This document shows positions 48,418 to 57,259 of a stretch of DNA of 64,000 nucleotides, piece after piece. The notes under the pieces were generated by a model that saw only the letters and a list, made by a program, of their open reading frames with translations, was not told where the DNA came from and searched no databases. Position 1 is the first letter of the stretch. Every line of letters begins with the position of its first letter. The stretch comes from JAXMAR01 sp046350295. Lineage in GTDB: Bacteria > Planctomycetota > Planctomycetia > Gemmatales > Gemmataceae. The position numbers and the translations under genes were made by a program. The stretch is taken from NCBI GenBank assembly GCA_046350295.1, contig JAXMAR010000024.1, positions 1 through 64,000 of the forward strand, written 5' to 3'.

Positions 48418-49893
48418 ATGCGCTATTCGCTTCTTTCCTTGCTGCTCCTGGGTTGCGGTTGTTGCAGTTCGTCATCCGAGCCGCCCCCAGCGACGCCCAC
48501 GACATCCACGCACGCCGACTGGCCGTTGTTCGGTGGCACGCCGGCGCGCAACATGGTCAATCCGACGGCCAAGAACATCCCGGCGACCTTCAGCGCAGAT
48601 GACAAGGACAGCATCCGCTGGATCGTCGAGTTGGGTTCCAAGGCGTACGGCGGCCCGGTCGTCGCCGGCGGCAAGGTCTTTGTCGGGACCAACAACGCCA
48701 ACCCGCGCGACCCGAAGGAGAAGGGGAACCTCGCCGTCCTCCAGTGCTACGACGCCGCGAAGGGGACCTTCCTCTGGCAGATCACCCATCCGATGCCGGA
48801 AGACGAGATTTTCAATGAAGTGACTAAGACACGCATGGGGCTGTTATCCACGCCGGTCGTCGACAAGGGCATGGTCTATTACGTTACGCCGGGCGCCGAG
48901 GTGGTCGCGGCCACGACCGATGGCAAGGTCAAGTGGTCCTTCGACATGCTCAAGAAGCTGAAGATCCACCCCTACCATTGCAGCAACTGCTCGCCGCTGG
49001 TTGTTGATGATCTGATCGTTCTGCTCACGGGCAATGGCATCGCCGAGGGGGGCAAGGTCGTCGCGCCCAAAGCGCCGAGCTTCATCGCCCTCAAGAAGGA
49101 CGGCACGCTCGCCTGGCAATCGAGCCTGCCGGGCGCGGACATCATCGAGGGGCAGTGGTCGAACCCAAGTTTGGCCGTCGTGGGCGGCAAGAAGCAGCTC
49201 ATCTTCCCGGGCGGCGATGGCGTCGTATACGCCCTTAAGCCCGAAGACGGCAGCCTGATCTGGAAGTTCAGCTGCTATCCCAAGGGCATTAAACGCGAAG
49301 ACGGCGATCCGACGCCGGCCTATTTCGTGTCGACGCCGGTCGCTCAAGAGGACCGCATCTACATCGGCATGGGGACGATGCCGGAACACCCGACCGCCCC
49401 GCGCTTCAGCTACTTTCTCTGCATCGACGCCACCAAGAGCGGCGACATCTCCCCCAAGACCCTGACGTCCGACGCCAAGGAGAACAAGGGGACCGGACTG
49501 GTATGGAGCTATGGCGGCGCCATCGTGCCGCGGCCCATGAAAGGCCGCCCGGTCAACTTCGGTCCAACCATCAGCACCGCCGCGGTTACGGGGGAGCTCG
49601 TCTTTATCGCCGAGGAAGCCGGCTACCTGCACTGCCTCGACCGCAAGACCGGCAAGCGGCACTGGATGCACGATTTCAAGTCGGCTATCTGGGGCAGCCC
49701 GTACGTGGTCGACGGCAAGGTCTTCTGCGGCGTGGAAGACGGCATCCTCTACTGCCTGGCCGCGGACGCCAAGCTGAAGGTGATGGCCGAGAACGACATG
49801 GGGGAGCTGATCCATGGCACGCCGGTGGCGTCGGGTGATACACTTTATGTGTTGACGCGCTCAAAGCTGTTCGCGATCGGCGCGAAGAAATGA
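48418..49893 (+). CDS. PQQ-type propeller lipoprotein, paralogue of the preceding gene
   Basis: A 491-aa protein started at the ATG at 48418; the lipobox region LLLLGCGCC in MRYSLLSLLLLGCGCCSSSS indicates a lipoprotein rather than a soluble secreted form. It has WPLFGGTPARNMVNPTAKNI, WSNPSLAVVGGKKQLIFPGG and CLDRKTGKRHWMHD in the same order as the gene at 46646, so they arose by duplication. It ends at a strong inverted repeat. Confidence 0.88.
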   Translation: MRYSLLSLLLLGCGCCSSSSEPPPATPTTSTHADWPLFGGTPARNMVNPTAKNIPATFSADDKDSIRWIVELGSKAYGGPVVAGGKVFVGTNNANPRDPKEKGNLAVLQCYDAAKGTFLWQITHPMPEDEIFNEVTKTRMGLLSTPVVDKGMVYYVTPGAEVVAATTDGKVKWSFDMLKKLKIHPYHCSNCSPLVVDDLIVLLTGNGIAEGGKVVAPKAPSFIALKKDGTLAWQSSLPGADIIEGQWSNPSLAVVGGKKQLIFPGGDGVVYALKPEDGSLIWKFSCYPKGIKREDGDPTPAYFVSTPVAQEDRIYIGMGTMPEHPTAPRFSYFLCIDATKSGDISPKTLTSDAKENKGTGLVWSYGGAIVPRPMKGRPVNFGPTISTAAVTGELVFIAEEAGYLHCLDRKTGKRHWMHDFKSAIWGSPYVVDGKVFCGVEDGILYCLAADAKLKVMAENDMGELIHGTPVASGDTLYVLTRSKLFAIGAKK

Positions 49894-49894
49894 T

Positions 49895-49959
49895 TTTCAA
49901 AACGGGGACGCGACTCCTAAAACCCCAAGAAGACAAAGAGTCGCGTCCCCGTTTTGAAA
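49895..49959. terminator. Strong hairpin after the propeller cluster
   Basis: 22-base perfect inverted arms (49895-49916 and 49938-49959), core ACGGGGACGCGACTC, with a 21-base loop. It ends in a T-rich arm (GTTTTGAAA), so it can act as a terminator for the operon; the same arm sequence is a common planctomycete dispersed repeat. Confidence 0.75.
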
Positions 49960-50011
49960 CCGAGGTCGTCGTTTAGCCGCGGTTCGCAGAACCGGGGCGG
50001 ACGCTGTTCCA

Positions 50012-50812
50012 ATGCAATCGAAGAACCCAGACCTCTGGAACCTGGTCCGCAAGCGACCCCAAATCGATCCCAAGGATCTGGCCGAGGCGGTCCGCGCCGA
50101 AGCGGTGACCAATCCGCAATCGTACCGCGAGCGTCTGCTGATCCGCGACTGTCTCGATGCCCTCCGCACGCACTGGGGTGAGGCGCGGATCGAGGCCTGG
50201 CTCAAAGGCAAGCCGGAAGAGCGGGCCATTCGTTCGATCTGGCAGGAGCCCTTTGACGAGGTCGGCTATCCCTCCATTAGAGATCGTCTCATGGAGAAGA
50301 CGGAGCCTGATGAGATTCGTCAATTTCTCGAGGAGCTGAGCCGGGGCGTGCGCCAGGACTTGCGGCTGAACGTCGCCGGCTCTATTGCCCTGATTCTGCC
50401 GGGATTCCTCGTGCGACACACCGAGGACATCGATATCGTCGGCGATGTGCCGGAAATCATCCGCAACAACCATCGCCTGCTCGACGAGCTGAAGAAAAGC
50501 TATGGTCTGCAGATCGGACACGTGCAGACCCATTATTTCCCGTCGGGCTGGGAGAGTCGCGTCCACTCTTTTGGTGTCTTCGGACCGGTCAAAGTCTACC
50601 TCCTCGATGTCTACGACGTGTTCCTGAGTAAGCTCTTCAGCGCGAGGCGGAAGGACCAGGAAGACCTGCGCGTTCTCGCCCCGCAGCTCGAGAAGGACCT
50701 TGTGATGCGTAAGCTCAAGGACCACGCCCAGGGCTTTCTGGCGACCCCGCGCCTGCGCGAGCTGGCTACCGACAACTGGCGTTTACTTTACGGAGAAGAT
50801 CTGCCCCAATGA
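50012..50812 (+). CDS. Nucleotidyltransferase-like protein (DUF6036-type)
   Basis: A 266-aa soluble protein. The core NVAGSIALILPGFLVRHTED followed by IDIVGDVP has the G-S and DxD pattern of minimal nucleotidyltransferases, and DVFLSKLFSARRKDQEDLRV matches the helical part that often follows it. The N-terminal 110 residues are helical and unassigned. Its TGA overlaps the next ATG by four bases. The cofactor and target (protein, RNA or small molecule) are unknown; a standalone role as in toxin-type NTases is possible but its partner here is a ligase-like enzyme. Confidence 0.7.
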   Translation: MQSKNPDLWNLVRKRPQIDPKDLAEAVRAEAVTNPQSYRERLLIRDCLDALRTHWGEARIEAWLKGKPEERAIRSIWQEPFDEVGYPSIRDRLMEKTEPDEIRQFLEELSRGVRQDLRLNVAGSIALILPGFLVRHTEDIDIVGDVPEIIRNNHRLLDELKKSYGLQIGHVQTHYFPSGWESRVHSFGVFGPVKVYLLDVYDVFLSKLFSARRKDQEDLRVLAPQLEKDLVMRKLKDHAQGFLATPRLRELATDNWRLLYGEDLPQ

Positions 50813-51915
50813 GCACCATGACCCCCGCACAAGCCAAGGAACGTCTCGATCAGCACGTGCGCGACATCGTCGAGTGGCACTTCAACCCCGAGACCGGCTC
50901 CCCCTTCTGGGTCGACGCCGCCCAGGGCAAGAACCCGCTCCTCAAGCTCGGCTTCGACCCGCGCAAGGAGGTCAAGCGTTTCGAAGACCTCACGAAGTTC
51001 GGCCTCTTCGAGGATGACTGGCTGCGCGGCGGCCCCGTGCGGCGCTGGCTGCCCAGGGCCCTCTGGAGCAAGCCGACCTACGTCTTCGAGACCGGCGGCA
51101 CCACCGGCATCCCCAAGAGCCGCGTCGTCGTCGATGATTTTCGCATCGATTACGAGCAATTCAGCGCCACCCTGCCCGACAAGTATTTCCCCAAGGGCGC
51201 CAACTGGCTCATGCTCGGGCCGTCCGGGCCGCGCCGGCTGCGGCTCGCGGTGGAGCACATGGCCCAGTTCCGCGGCGGCATCTGCTTCTGCGTCGATCTC
51301 GATCCGCGCTGGGTGGTCAAGGTCATCAAGAAGGGCTGGATGGAGCACCTCAAGGCCTATCAGGAGCACGTCATCGACCAGGCGATGACGATCCTCTCCG
51401 CCGGCCACGAGATCAAGTGCGCCTTCATGACTCCCAAGCTCTTGGACGCCCTGGCCGCCCGCCTCGAGAAGGAGGGCTCCTCCTTCAAGCAGGCCGGCAT
51501 CACCGGCATCTTCTGCGGCGGCACCGAGATGACCAGCCAGTGGATCCGCTTCGCCATGGAGGAGTACCTGGGGCCGGACGTCTACATCGCCCCGACCTAC
51601 GGCAACACGCTGATGGGCCTGGCCGCCTCGGACATGCCCAAAGCGGAGGAGAACTACAAGATCGCCTACTACGCCCCGGAGCCGCGCGCCGCGGTCCAGG
51701 TCGTCGACTTCGACAACCCGGACAAGGTGGTCGACTACGGCCAGGACGGCCGCGTGATGCTGACGACGCTGACCAAGGAGCTGTTCATCCCGCGGTTCCT
51801 GGAGCGCGATGAAGGGGTGCGCGAGAAGCCGAGCGCGAAGTACCCGTGGGACGGCGTGAGCGGCGTCAAACCCTTCCGCGGCATCGCGAGCCAGACGGTG
51901 GTCGGGGTCTATTAG
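50809..51915 (+). CDS. Adenylate-forming enzyme of the PaaK/phenazine-biosynthesis-like group
   Basis: A 368-aa protein. The ATP-binding loop ETGGTTGIPKSRVV follows a family-typical N-terminus (DIVEWHFNPETGSPFW, RGGPVRRWLPRALWSKPTYV). GIFCGGTEMTSQWIRFAMEE and PTYGNTLMGLAA match the acyl-binding region. It is shorter than PaaK and has no C-terminal hinge-lysine subdomain, so it is either a trimmed adenylase or needs a partner. Translationally coupled to the upstream nucleotidyltransferase-like gene. Confidence 0.78.
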   Translation: MSTMTPAQAKERLDQHVRDIVEWHFNPETGSPFWVDAAQGKNPLLKLGFDPRKEVKRFEDLTKFGLFEDDWLRGGPVRRWLPRALWSKPTYVFETGGTTGIPKSRVVVDDFRIDYEQFSATLPDKYFPKGANWLMLGPSGPRRLRLAVEHMAQFRGGICFCVDLDPRWVVKVIKKGWMEHLKAYQEHVIDQAMTILSAGHEIKCAFMTPKLLDALAARLEKEGSSFKQAGITGIFCGGTEMTSQWIRFAMEEYLGPDVYIAPTYGNTLMGLAASDMPKAEENYKIAYYAPEPRAAVQVVDFDNPDKVVDYGQDGRVMLTTLTKELFIPRFLERDEGVREKPSAKYPWDGVSGVKPFRGIASQTVVGVY

Positions 51916-51978
51916 CCGCGAATCAGGGTTTCGCCGCGGATTGCACGGATGAACGCGGATGGGCGAGCGGCTTGGATA

Positions 51979-52016
51979 CGAAAAGGCGCCTGACCCCAAG
52001 GTCAGGCGCCTTTTCG
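51979..52016. terminator. Bidirectional-type hairpin after the ligase-like gene
   Basis: A 17-base perfect inverted repeat (51979-51995 and 52000-52016), CGAAAAGGCGCCTGACC, with a four-base loop and A/T ends on both sides, about 65 bases past the stop codon. Confidence 0.75.
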
Positions 52017-52071
52017 TTACTAGCCAACGCCAATGGCCGCATGAAATGGTTTGCATTGCAACCCAGACACC

Positions 52072-52158
52072 CGATCTGCAAAGCATTTTGGCGCTTTGGA
52101 CGCAAGCGATTACTTGGACGTGACTTATTTCGTTGCAGTCGATCTGCAAAGCATTTTG
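52072..52158. repeat. Pair of 19-base direct repeats
   Basis: CGATCTGCAAAGCATTTTG occurs exactly at 52072-52090 and 52140-52158, 68 bases apart, in the AT-richer 600-base gap before the membrane-protein gene. It could be a protein-binding site pair or a duplicated insertion target. Otherwise I see no gene between 51916 and 52513. Confidence 0.6.
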
Positions 52159-52513
52159 AGAGGTCGTCGGGCGAGCGGCTGCCGGACGATCCGCCCTTGC
52201 CTACGAACGCGTGGCGTCGGCAGTCAATGTGCAAACTATCGGACCGCGCAAGAAGTCCGGCAAGCAGACGCCGCCGAAGGCGGGAGGGCCGTGACATGGT
52301 GATATTGACGCCTGAAGAAAACAGAAGATGTATTTCTCCATGCCCGCGACTACCGCGTAAAGAGAGGGCGCCGCAGATAATCGCAACTTGACGTTACAAA
52401 GGGCGCAAGTCTGCTCCTGGGAAAAAAAAAAGATCTTACGCCAGACAGGGCATTTTTTGTTGCCAACGTTATTGCGCGACGGTCGAATGGAGGACACCCT
52501 TTGGAGGTCGCCC

Positions 52514-53377
52514 ATGAGTCGGCGTAGCGAGCCTAACGTGCGCCAGCAGCTTAACGAGGACACCCTGGAGTACTTGAGAGCCCTACACACAGCTTCTAGC
52601 CCTGGAAAGATCTACAGTTACGCAGGAATTCCACTGCTCCTTATCGCCATTTCGGGTCTTTTCGCGGGTCTTGTCCAGGGGTTGAGAGCGAGTGACAACG
52701 TGGCCGCAATCGTGGCAGGCACTGCAATCGTTGTCCTTTCCGGCGGGGGTACCGCGTTGATTTACATTCTTCGGCGCGCAGCAATTGAGCGCTACGAAAA
52801 CAGCGTTGATTGGGTGGAGCTTGATCACGACCGAATGCCGGCCGTCCTCACTGAGAGACATGAGGACTTTATCACCTCCCTCCGAAAAGTCTCACAAAGC
52901 GAAGTGTGGGAGTTGGTCGACTCCAACAAAGGCCTATCGAAGGGCTTCGAGGCGGGGATTCACAGGAGCTTACCCAAATGGGTTGAATGCGATCTTCCTG
53001 TCTATTGTCTCGACCTGGACGGTCGGATTTACTATTTCTTTCCCGAGGCCGTGCTGCTGTACACGAGAGACGATATCGAGATGTTTCACTACGACGAAAT
53101 GAGTCTTTCGGTCCATCGAGTAAAGATGTACGACGGTGAGCGCTTGGCTGGTTATCAGTGGGAACATCAAAGAATTGACGGTGGGCCCGACCGCCGTTTC
53201 AAGTTCAACAGCCAAATTCCAATTTACGAATCCGTTTTCCGCAAGGTCTCCGCTCTGAAACTGCGCCACGACACGTCGGAAGCTCTGCTTATGGCTGAAA
53301 ACGAAGAGTTCCTCGACATTCTCAAGGCGGCTATTCAAGAATGGCGCGAAGCTCTCTTTATCGCACACCAGCGATAG
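52514..53377 (+). CDS. Two-TM membrane protein with unknown cytoplasmic domain, facing the TerY-P operon
   Basis: A 287-aa protein; the start at 52514 has GGAGG six bases upstream. After a 40-residue N-terminus there are two hydrophobic helices (YAGIPLLLIAISGLFAGLVQ; IVAGTAIVVLSGGGTALIYI) and then a ~200-residue soluble domain with DRMPAVLTERHEDFITSLRK, DLPVYCLDLDGRIYYFFPEA and RIDGGPDRRFKFNSQIPIYE. I do not recognise the domain. GC content and codon use are visibly lower than in the flanks, as in the operon it faces, so both may have arrived together. Convergent with the kinase (101-base gap). Confidence 0.75.
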   Translation: MSRRSEPNVRQQLNEDTLEYLRALHTASSPGKIYSYAGIPLLLIAISGLFAGLVQGLRASDNVAAIVAGTAIVVLSGGGTALIYILRRAAIERYENSVDWVELDHDRMPAVLTERHEDFITSLRKVSQSEVWELVDSNKGLSKGFEAGIHRSLPKWVECDLPVYCLDLDGRIYYFFPEAVLLYTRDDIEMFHYDEMSLSVHRVKMYDGERLAGYQWEHQRIDGGPDRRFKFNSQIPIYESVFRKVSALKLRHDTSEALLMAENEEFLDILKAAIQEWREALFIAHQR

Positions 53378-53478
53378 ACGTAGGTGACTGGCTGCACACG
53401 CACAGGCGTCCCCTGGACGCGGCTGCGACATCGAGGTGGATTGTGAAGACAACGGCCTTGCGACATCAAGGCCACCGG

Positions 53479-55485
53479 TCATTTCCGCTTTGCGAAAAAC
53501 AGCGAACGCCCCTTGAACACCGTTAGGTTTGTCTCCGCTCTATAGTAAATAGCGACCGCTTGCCTTAGCTGTGGCATTAACTGCTCCAGCGTTCCTCGAC
53601 ACGACGGTGTCAAAGCCTCCAATCGCTTCGTCCGGTCTTCCATCTGCCCGATAACTTGCTGCTGCAGATTGCGAAAGGCCACTACGAGCGAGCGTTGCTC
53701 GCTTGCCGCCACAGCGGTATTCGGGTCGAATTGGAATCGACGGAGCACTTCTTCCTTCCATGCCAAGAGATTACTGATAAGAACATTCCCAAAGCCCCTG
53801 ATCTTCTCAATCTTGTATGCCTCGATATCGGCAGCTGTGTAGATGTTATGTGAGGCTAACACTTGCCGTCGGCTCGGCCCGATCTTGTCAATGTCCCCGT
53901 CCGCTATAAGGTGTAGGCTCAAGTGCCGTACCCGCGCAATGGCTTCGGCATTGGCGCGCAGCTTCTGCAACTCGCGCTGATATTGTGACGCCAAGCCCTT
54001 GCATTGCGACGCGAGCTTTTGCACCGACGCACGGAGGTTCGAGCAGGAGTGCTGGTAGTCGCCAACACTTCGAGTCCACTGACATTCCAGGTTGTGAAGC
54101 CTCTGAAGCGAATGATCTCGGGACAGCTTTCGGCTGCGATACTCTTGGTGCGATGGTGACAATGAAATATGGATCGCGAGCCACACGCCAAACACGAGCG
54201 CGCCGAGCAAGGCCGTGATTCCGATAGCAATATGCACAAAAGCCAGCGGCAACGCGAGAACACAGCAGAACCCAGCTGCGCACGCGAGAACGATCCCCAG
54301 CGTCCGATGTTCCTCCATCCCCTCCGGAAGTGGGTCGGGCATAGTGGAAACGGTCGGCGCAAAACGGCTACGATCGTAAGGGAACTCGAATGGACCAGAG
54401 GCCTGAAGCCGCTGCAGGACGCTCTGGATTTTCGCCTCGTCAACCGAAAACGCTGCAATTCCCTCTGCTACCCCAAAGAAATACTCCGGCCCTCGCCCTC
54501 CCTGGCCAATTCGGCACCAAACACACGAACCGGCGCCGCGCCAGTACCTGTGCCCCGGGTCGCTTGGGCACTCAGTTATCGCCTTTTCGAGAGCCGTCAA
54601 CCCGGCAAACCATTCGTCAGGACGCGGGCGACTCCCGGAGTCGCTTCCCCTCTCAAAAGCACGCCGAAAGAGCGTGCCGAGTTCTACCGGAATGTGTGCG
54701 AAAGTCGGTGTATGCGGGGGAGGCGCCATTCCCCAACTCGCGGCCATCGGCCCTTGAGCGAAGCGAAAGTTTGCAATCAACTCCTCGTCGTTTGCGTCGT
54801 CGCTGTGCAGGCCCATATACGGGTGACGCCCGACGAACAAAAGCTGGTAAATCAGGACTGCGAGGCCAAAGCGATCGTGGTTTTGCGTTCGGATCAGCCC
54901 CCGGAATGATTTTCTCTGTAATTCCGGAGGCGTATATTGAGTCACCCCGACAGGGCACAGAAAGGGTTTTCCACCAGCATGCACTTGAAAGGAATCACAG
55001 TCAATCAAGCGAACCAATGCCTGCGACGACACCATTTCATTCCGCTCGTTCACGTCACCCATCAAACAGCCGATTCTGTGCAATTCGTCGAAAGCCGCGG
55101 CGAGATTCATGGCCGCGCGGACCTGAAACGCCCAACTCGCGCGCGGAAAGATCTTTAACCGCTGAACAGGGTTATACAGACGCTGAATAAGGTCGAACCC
55201 CACGAGGCGAGGCATCGTGAAGCCGACCCATTGTTTTCGAGAATCAAACGCCAATCCATTCGGCCAGGCTGCGACGCTCAAGAGCCTCGCGTTTGCCAGC
55301 GCGATCTGCGCTTTCAGTTTCTCGAATCGTTCAGGTGTCCGTTGATCAGCATGGTATACCTTCGCCGCGAGCGTTCCGTTGTTCAGGACGCTATAAACAG
55401 TCCCTTCCCCCCCCCGGTCGCCGAGTTGGCTTTCAACGGGAATGGGCCGACCGTGGTGATCGAAAAGGGAGGGCAGAGCGCTCAT
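53479..55485 (-). CDS. TerY-P-type protein kinase with zinc ribbon, TM pair and helix-hairpin-helix
   Basis: A 668-aa kinase, last gene of the vWA-PP2C-kinase operon. The kinase domain has a glycine-rich loop LGDRGGEGTVY (residues 21-31), K42 in AAKVYH, a catalytic loop GDVNERNEM (D144, N149) where most kinases have HRDLKPSN, and DCDSF (D162/D164) in place of DFG. This divergent set is known from kinases of the TerY-associated triads. A CPSDPGH...CVWC cysteine cluster (306-324) suggests a zinc ribbon. Two hydrophobic segments (~395-441) are followed by a coiled coil and a helix-hairpin-helix-like region (IEKIRGFGNVLISNLLAW, ~542-584), suggesting DNA or protein contact. Overlaps the PP2C gene by four bases. 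It probably phosphorylates an effector at the membrane in response to a stress or phage signal. Confidence 0.88.
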   Translation of the reverse strand: MSALPSLFDHHGRPIPVESQLGDRGGEGTVYSVLNNGTLAAKVYHADQRTPERFEKLKAQIALANARLLSVAAWPNGLAFDSRKQWVGFTMPRLVGFDLIQRLYNPVQRLKIFPRASWAFQVRAAMNLAAAFDELHRIGCLMGDVNERNEMVSSQALVRLIDCDSFQVHAGGKPFLCPVGVTQYTPPELQRKSFRGLIRTQNHDRFGLAVLIYQLLFVGRHPYMGLHSDDANDEELIANFRFAQGPMAASWGMAPPPHTPTFAHIPVELGTLFRRAFERGSDSGSRPRPDEWFAGLTALEKAITECPSDPGHRYWRGAGSCVWCRIGQGGRGPEYFFGVAEGIAAFSVDEAKIQSVLQRLQASGPFEFPYDRSRFAPTVSTMPDPLPEGMEEHRTLGIVLACAAGFCCVLALPLAFVHIAIGITALLGALVFGVWLAIHISLSPSHQEYRSRKLSRDHSLQRLHNLECQWTRSVGDYQHSCSNLRASVQKLASQCKGLASQYQRELQKLRANAEAIARVRHLSLHLIADGDIDKIGPSRRQVLASHNIYTAADIEAYKIEKIRGFGNVLISNLLAWKEEVLRRFQFDPNTAVAASEQRSLVVAFRNLQQQVIGQMEDRTKRLEALTPSCRGTLEQLMPQLRQAVAIYYRAETNLTVFKGRSLFFAKRK

Positions 55486-56222
55486 GGGTGGCGAATGGCA
55501 AACACGAGTGTCTTGTCATCGTCGGTGCGCTCATTCACCTTTTCCGAATCAAGGAAGGCATGAAGCGGCGCCATAAGCGCTTCGGGATTCCCCGCAAGTC
55601 GCAACTCTTTGAACAACGGTTGAAAAAAGGGGGCGAACGGAGTTCGCGTCGCGAAATCCAGGGCCAACCGCTGGAGACCGTCAGTTAGTACTGCAACTTC
55701 ATTCGGAGAACCCTCGAGGCATCGAAAGAGAACGCATTCAGCAAAGGAGTCATCTGTCAAGAAGTTCGTGGCATTAGCGTATTCGGCAGATTCCGGCCAA
55801 AACGCCAGGTCATAGTCATCTGCATTTCGAAAAACGATGGCGCCGTCTCCAACTTGCGCGAACACTGTACGCTCCGGCGTAGCGATCGTTAACACGGCAG
55901 TGCAGGCTAGGTCTCTTGCCAGCAGCCCCCGCTCTTCCGCCTCTCTGCAGATCGCGGATCGCGCCTCTTTGAGGACTTCCATGATTGTATCACGGTCGAG
56001 TGGGTTGGGTAAGCCACAGTCAACAAGGCGGACAATTTCATCGCACGCCTTCGTCGCTCCGAGTTCCGAATGAGGCGCGCTTCCTGCTCCATCCGCGACT
56101 ACAATGGCAAGCGACTCCTTATCTTTACCGAAGGTGCGAACGCCGAATGCGTCCTGGCATGGTATCGCTCGGCTACCATGTGATGTACCGGTTACCTTAT
56201 TTCCGAGGGTGATCCACCCCAT
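55482..56222 (-). CDS. PP2C-family protein phosphatase of the TerY-P triad
   Basis: A 246-aa Mn/Mg-dependent Ser/Thr phosphatase. Metal-binding residues are seen in VVADGAGSAPHSELGA (second motif of PP2C), QVGDGAIVF, LTDGLQ and TDDDKTLVFAI. The N-terminus GNKVTGTSHGSRAIPCQDAF has the first motif (CQD). It probably reverses the kinase encoded next to it. It overlaps the kinase start by four bases (ATGA) and follows the vWA gene by nine bases, so all three are made from one mRNA. Confidence 0.9.
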   Translation of the reverse strand: MGWITLGNKVTGTSHGSRAIPCQDAFGVRTFGKDKESLAIVVADGAGSAPHSELGATKACDEIVRLVDCGLPNPLDRDTIMEVLKEARSAICREAEERGLLARDLACTAVLTIATPERTVFAQVGDGAIVFRNADDYDLAFWPESAEYANATNFLTDDSFAECVLFRCLEGSPNEVAVLTDGLQRLALDFATRTPFAPFFQPLFKELRLAGNPEALMAPLHAFLDSEKVNERTDDDKTLVFAIRHP

Positions 56223-56231
56223 GGCTCACCC

Positions 56232-57005
56232 TCACAAGTTCGCCCATCCGGCGGGAGAATCAAACTTGACCTGATCCTCCTGGTTTGGCGAAGAGTGCGA
56301 TAAGGTTCGCTGAGACTGAGAGAGCCAAATAAACATTTCTCTGAAGCTGTACCCCTTTAATGGAAGCGGCTGCCGGACCGATATCTGTTTGAGCACGTCA
56401 AAGTCCGTGGCTTCGCCGGCTCCCTGAACCCCTACGGCAAAAAAGGCAAACTCTTTTTTCTTTTCGCCTGCATGCACCCGCTCGGCGGCGGTTCTCCATA
56501 AATCAGGGGGCGTCTCGACCGGCCTTCCATCGGTTATTAGGAAGATCCAAGGACGAAAATAGTTCAGGCCATTTTCCCTGTAGAGACGTTTTCGTGCATC
56601 AATGGCCTCTATCGCCCTAAGAATCCCTGCCCCCATCGCTGTTTCCCCTGCTGCGACCAAGATAGGAGGGAAAAACTCCTCGGCGCCCACAAACGGTAAC
56701 ACGGTTTGGACGCCACTTCCGAACGTGATTATCGAAGCCTCAACGCGCTGACGCGCGAGCGAGTCTGCCATCATGTCCGCATGGTACGCTCGCAAGCCTT
56801 CGTTCACCAGGTCGATTTTCGTGGTCCCGCTCGTGGCTATTCGATAGGTCCTACCGTCCGCCTGAACGGTCTGGCCGGTGTCCCGGCCCGCATTTGCGAC
56901 GATTTCTCCCATTGAACCCGACACATCGATGAGCAGCACACTGGCGCACCGAGGCTCTGGATTCTGGGCAAGTGCAACATCACCGAAGGCCCGTTGTTCT
57001 GACAT
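56232..57005 (-). CDS. TerY-like von Willebrand factor A protein
   Basis: A 257-aa vWA protein, first gene of the operon. The metal-ion-dependent adhesion site is complete: DVSGSM at 27-32, the Thr in the loop GETAMGAGIL, and Asp in ITDGRPVETP. The family's TerY relatives act as adaptors that bind partner proteins through the metal. It is expected to bring substrates to the kinase and phosphatase. No signal peptide or TM is present, so it is cytoplasmic. The sequence is more AT-rich than its neighbours outside the operon. Confidence 0.88.
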   Translation of the reverse strand: MSEQRAFGDVALAQNPEPRCASVLLIDVSGSMGEIVANAGRDTGQTVQADGRTYRIATSGTTKIDLVNEGLRAYHADMMADSLARQRVEASIITFGSGVQTVLPFVGAEEFFPPILVAAGETAMGAGILRAIEAIDARKRLYRENGLNYFRPWIFLITDGRPVETPPDLWRTAAERVHAGEKKKEFAFFAVGVQGAGEATDFDVLKQISVRQPLPLKGYSFREMFIWLSQSQRTLSHSSPNQEDQVKFDSPAGWANL

Positions 57006-57230
57006 GGACGATCTCCTCGACGATCAAGATGAATGGGCTTTCCTAGACATGAATGCGTGCTTACGAGTACAATCAGCCTTCCCATCGGGATCGGGCTTGC
57101 GTCCAATGCCGTGGGATTCGGATATGGTACGCGACGTGATCAAGAACCTCCATCAAAATACCAGTTTCTCGTCAAACCGCTGCGCGAATCGCTCGCCGTC
57201 GGCCAACACCGCGCCAGGGTGCCATGGGCG

Positions 57231-57259
57231 CCATGCCCACGGCTTTTGCGTGGGCATGG
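57231..57259. repeat. 11-bp inverted repeat (planctomycete-type hairpin)
   Basis: CCATGCCCACG (57231-57241) and CGTGGGCATGG (57249-57259) with loop GCTTTTG. The pattern is a common dispersed hairpin in Gemmata-like genomes. Confidence 0.65.
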
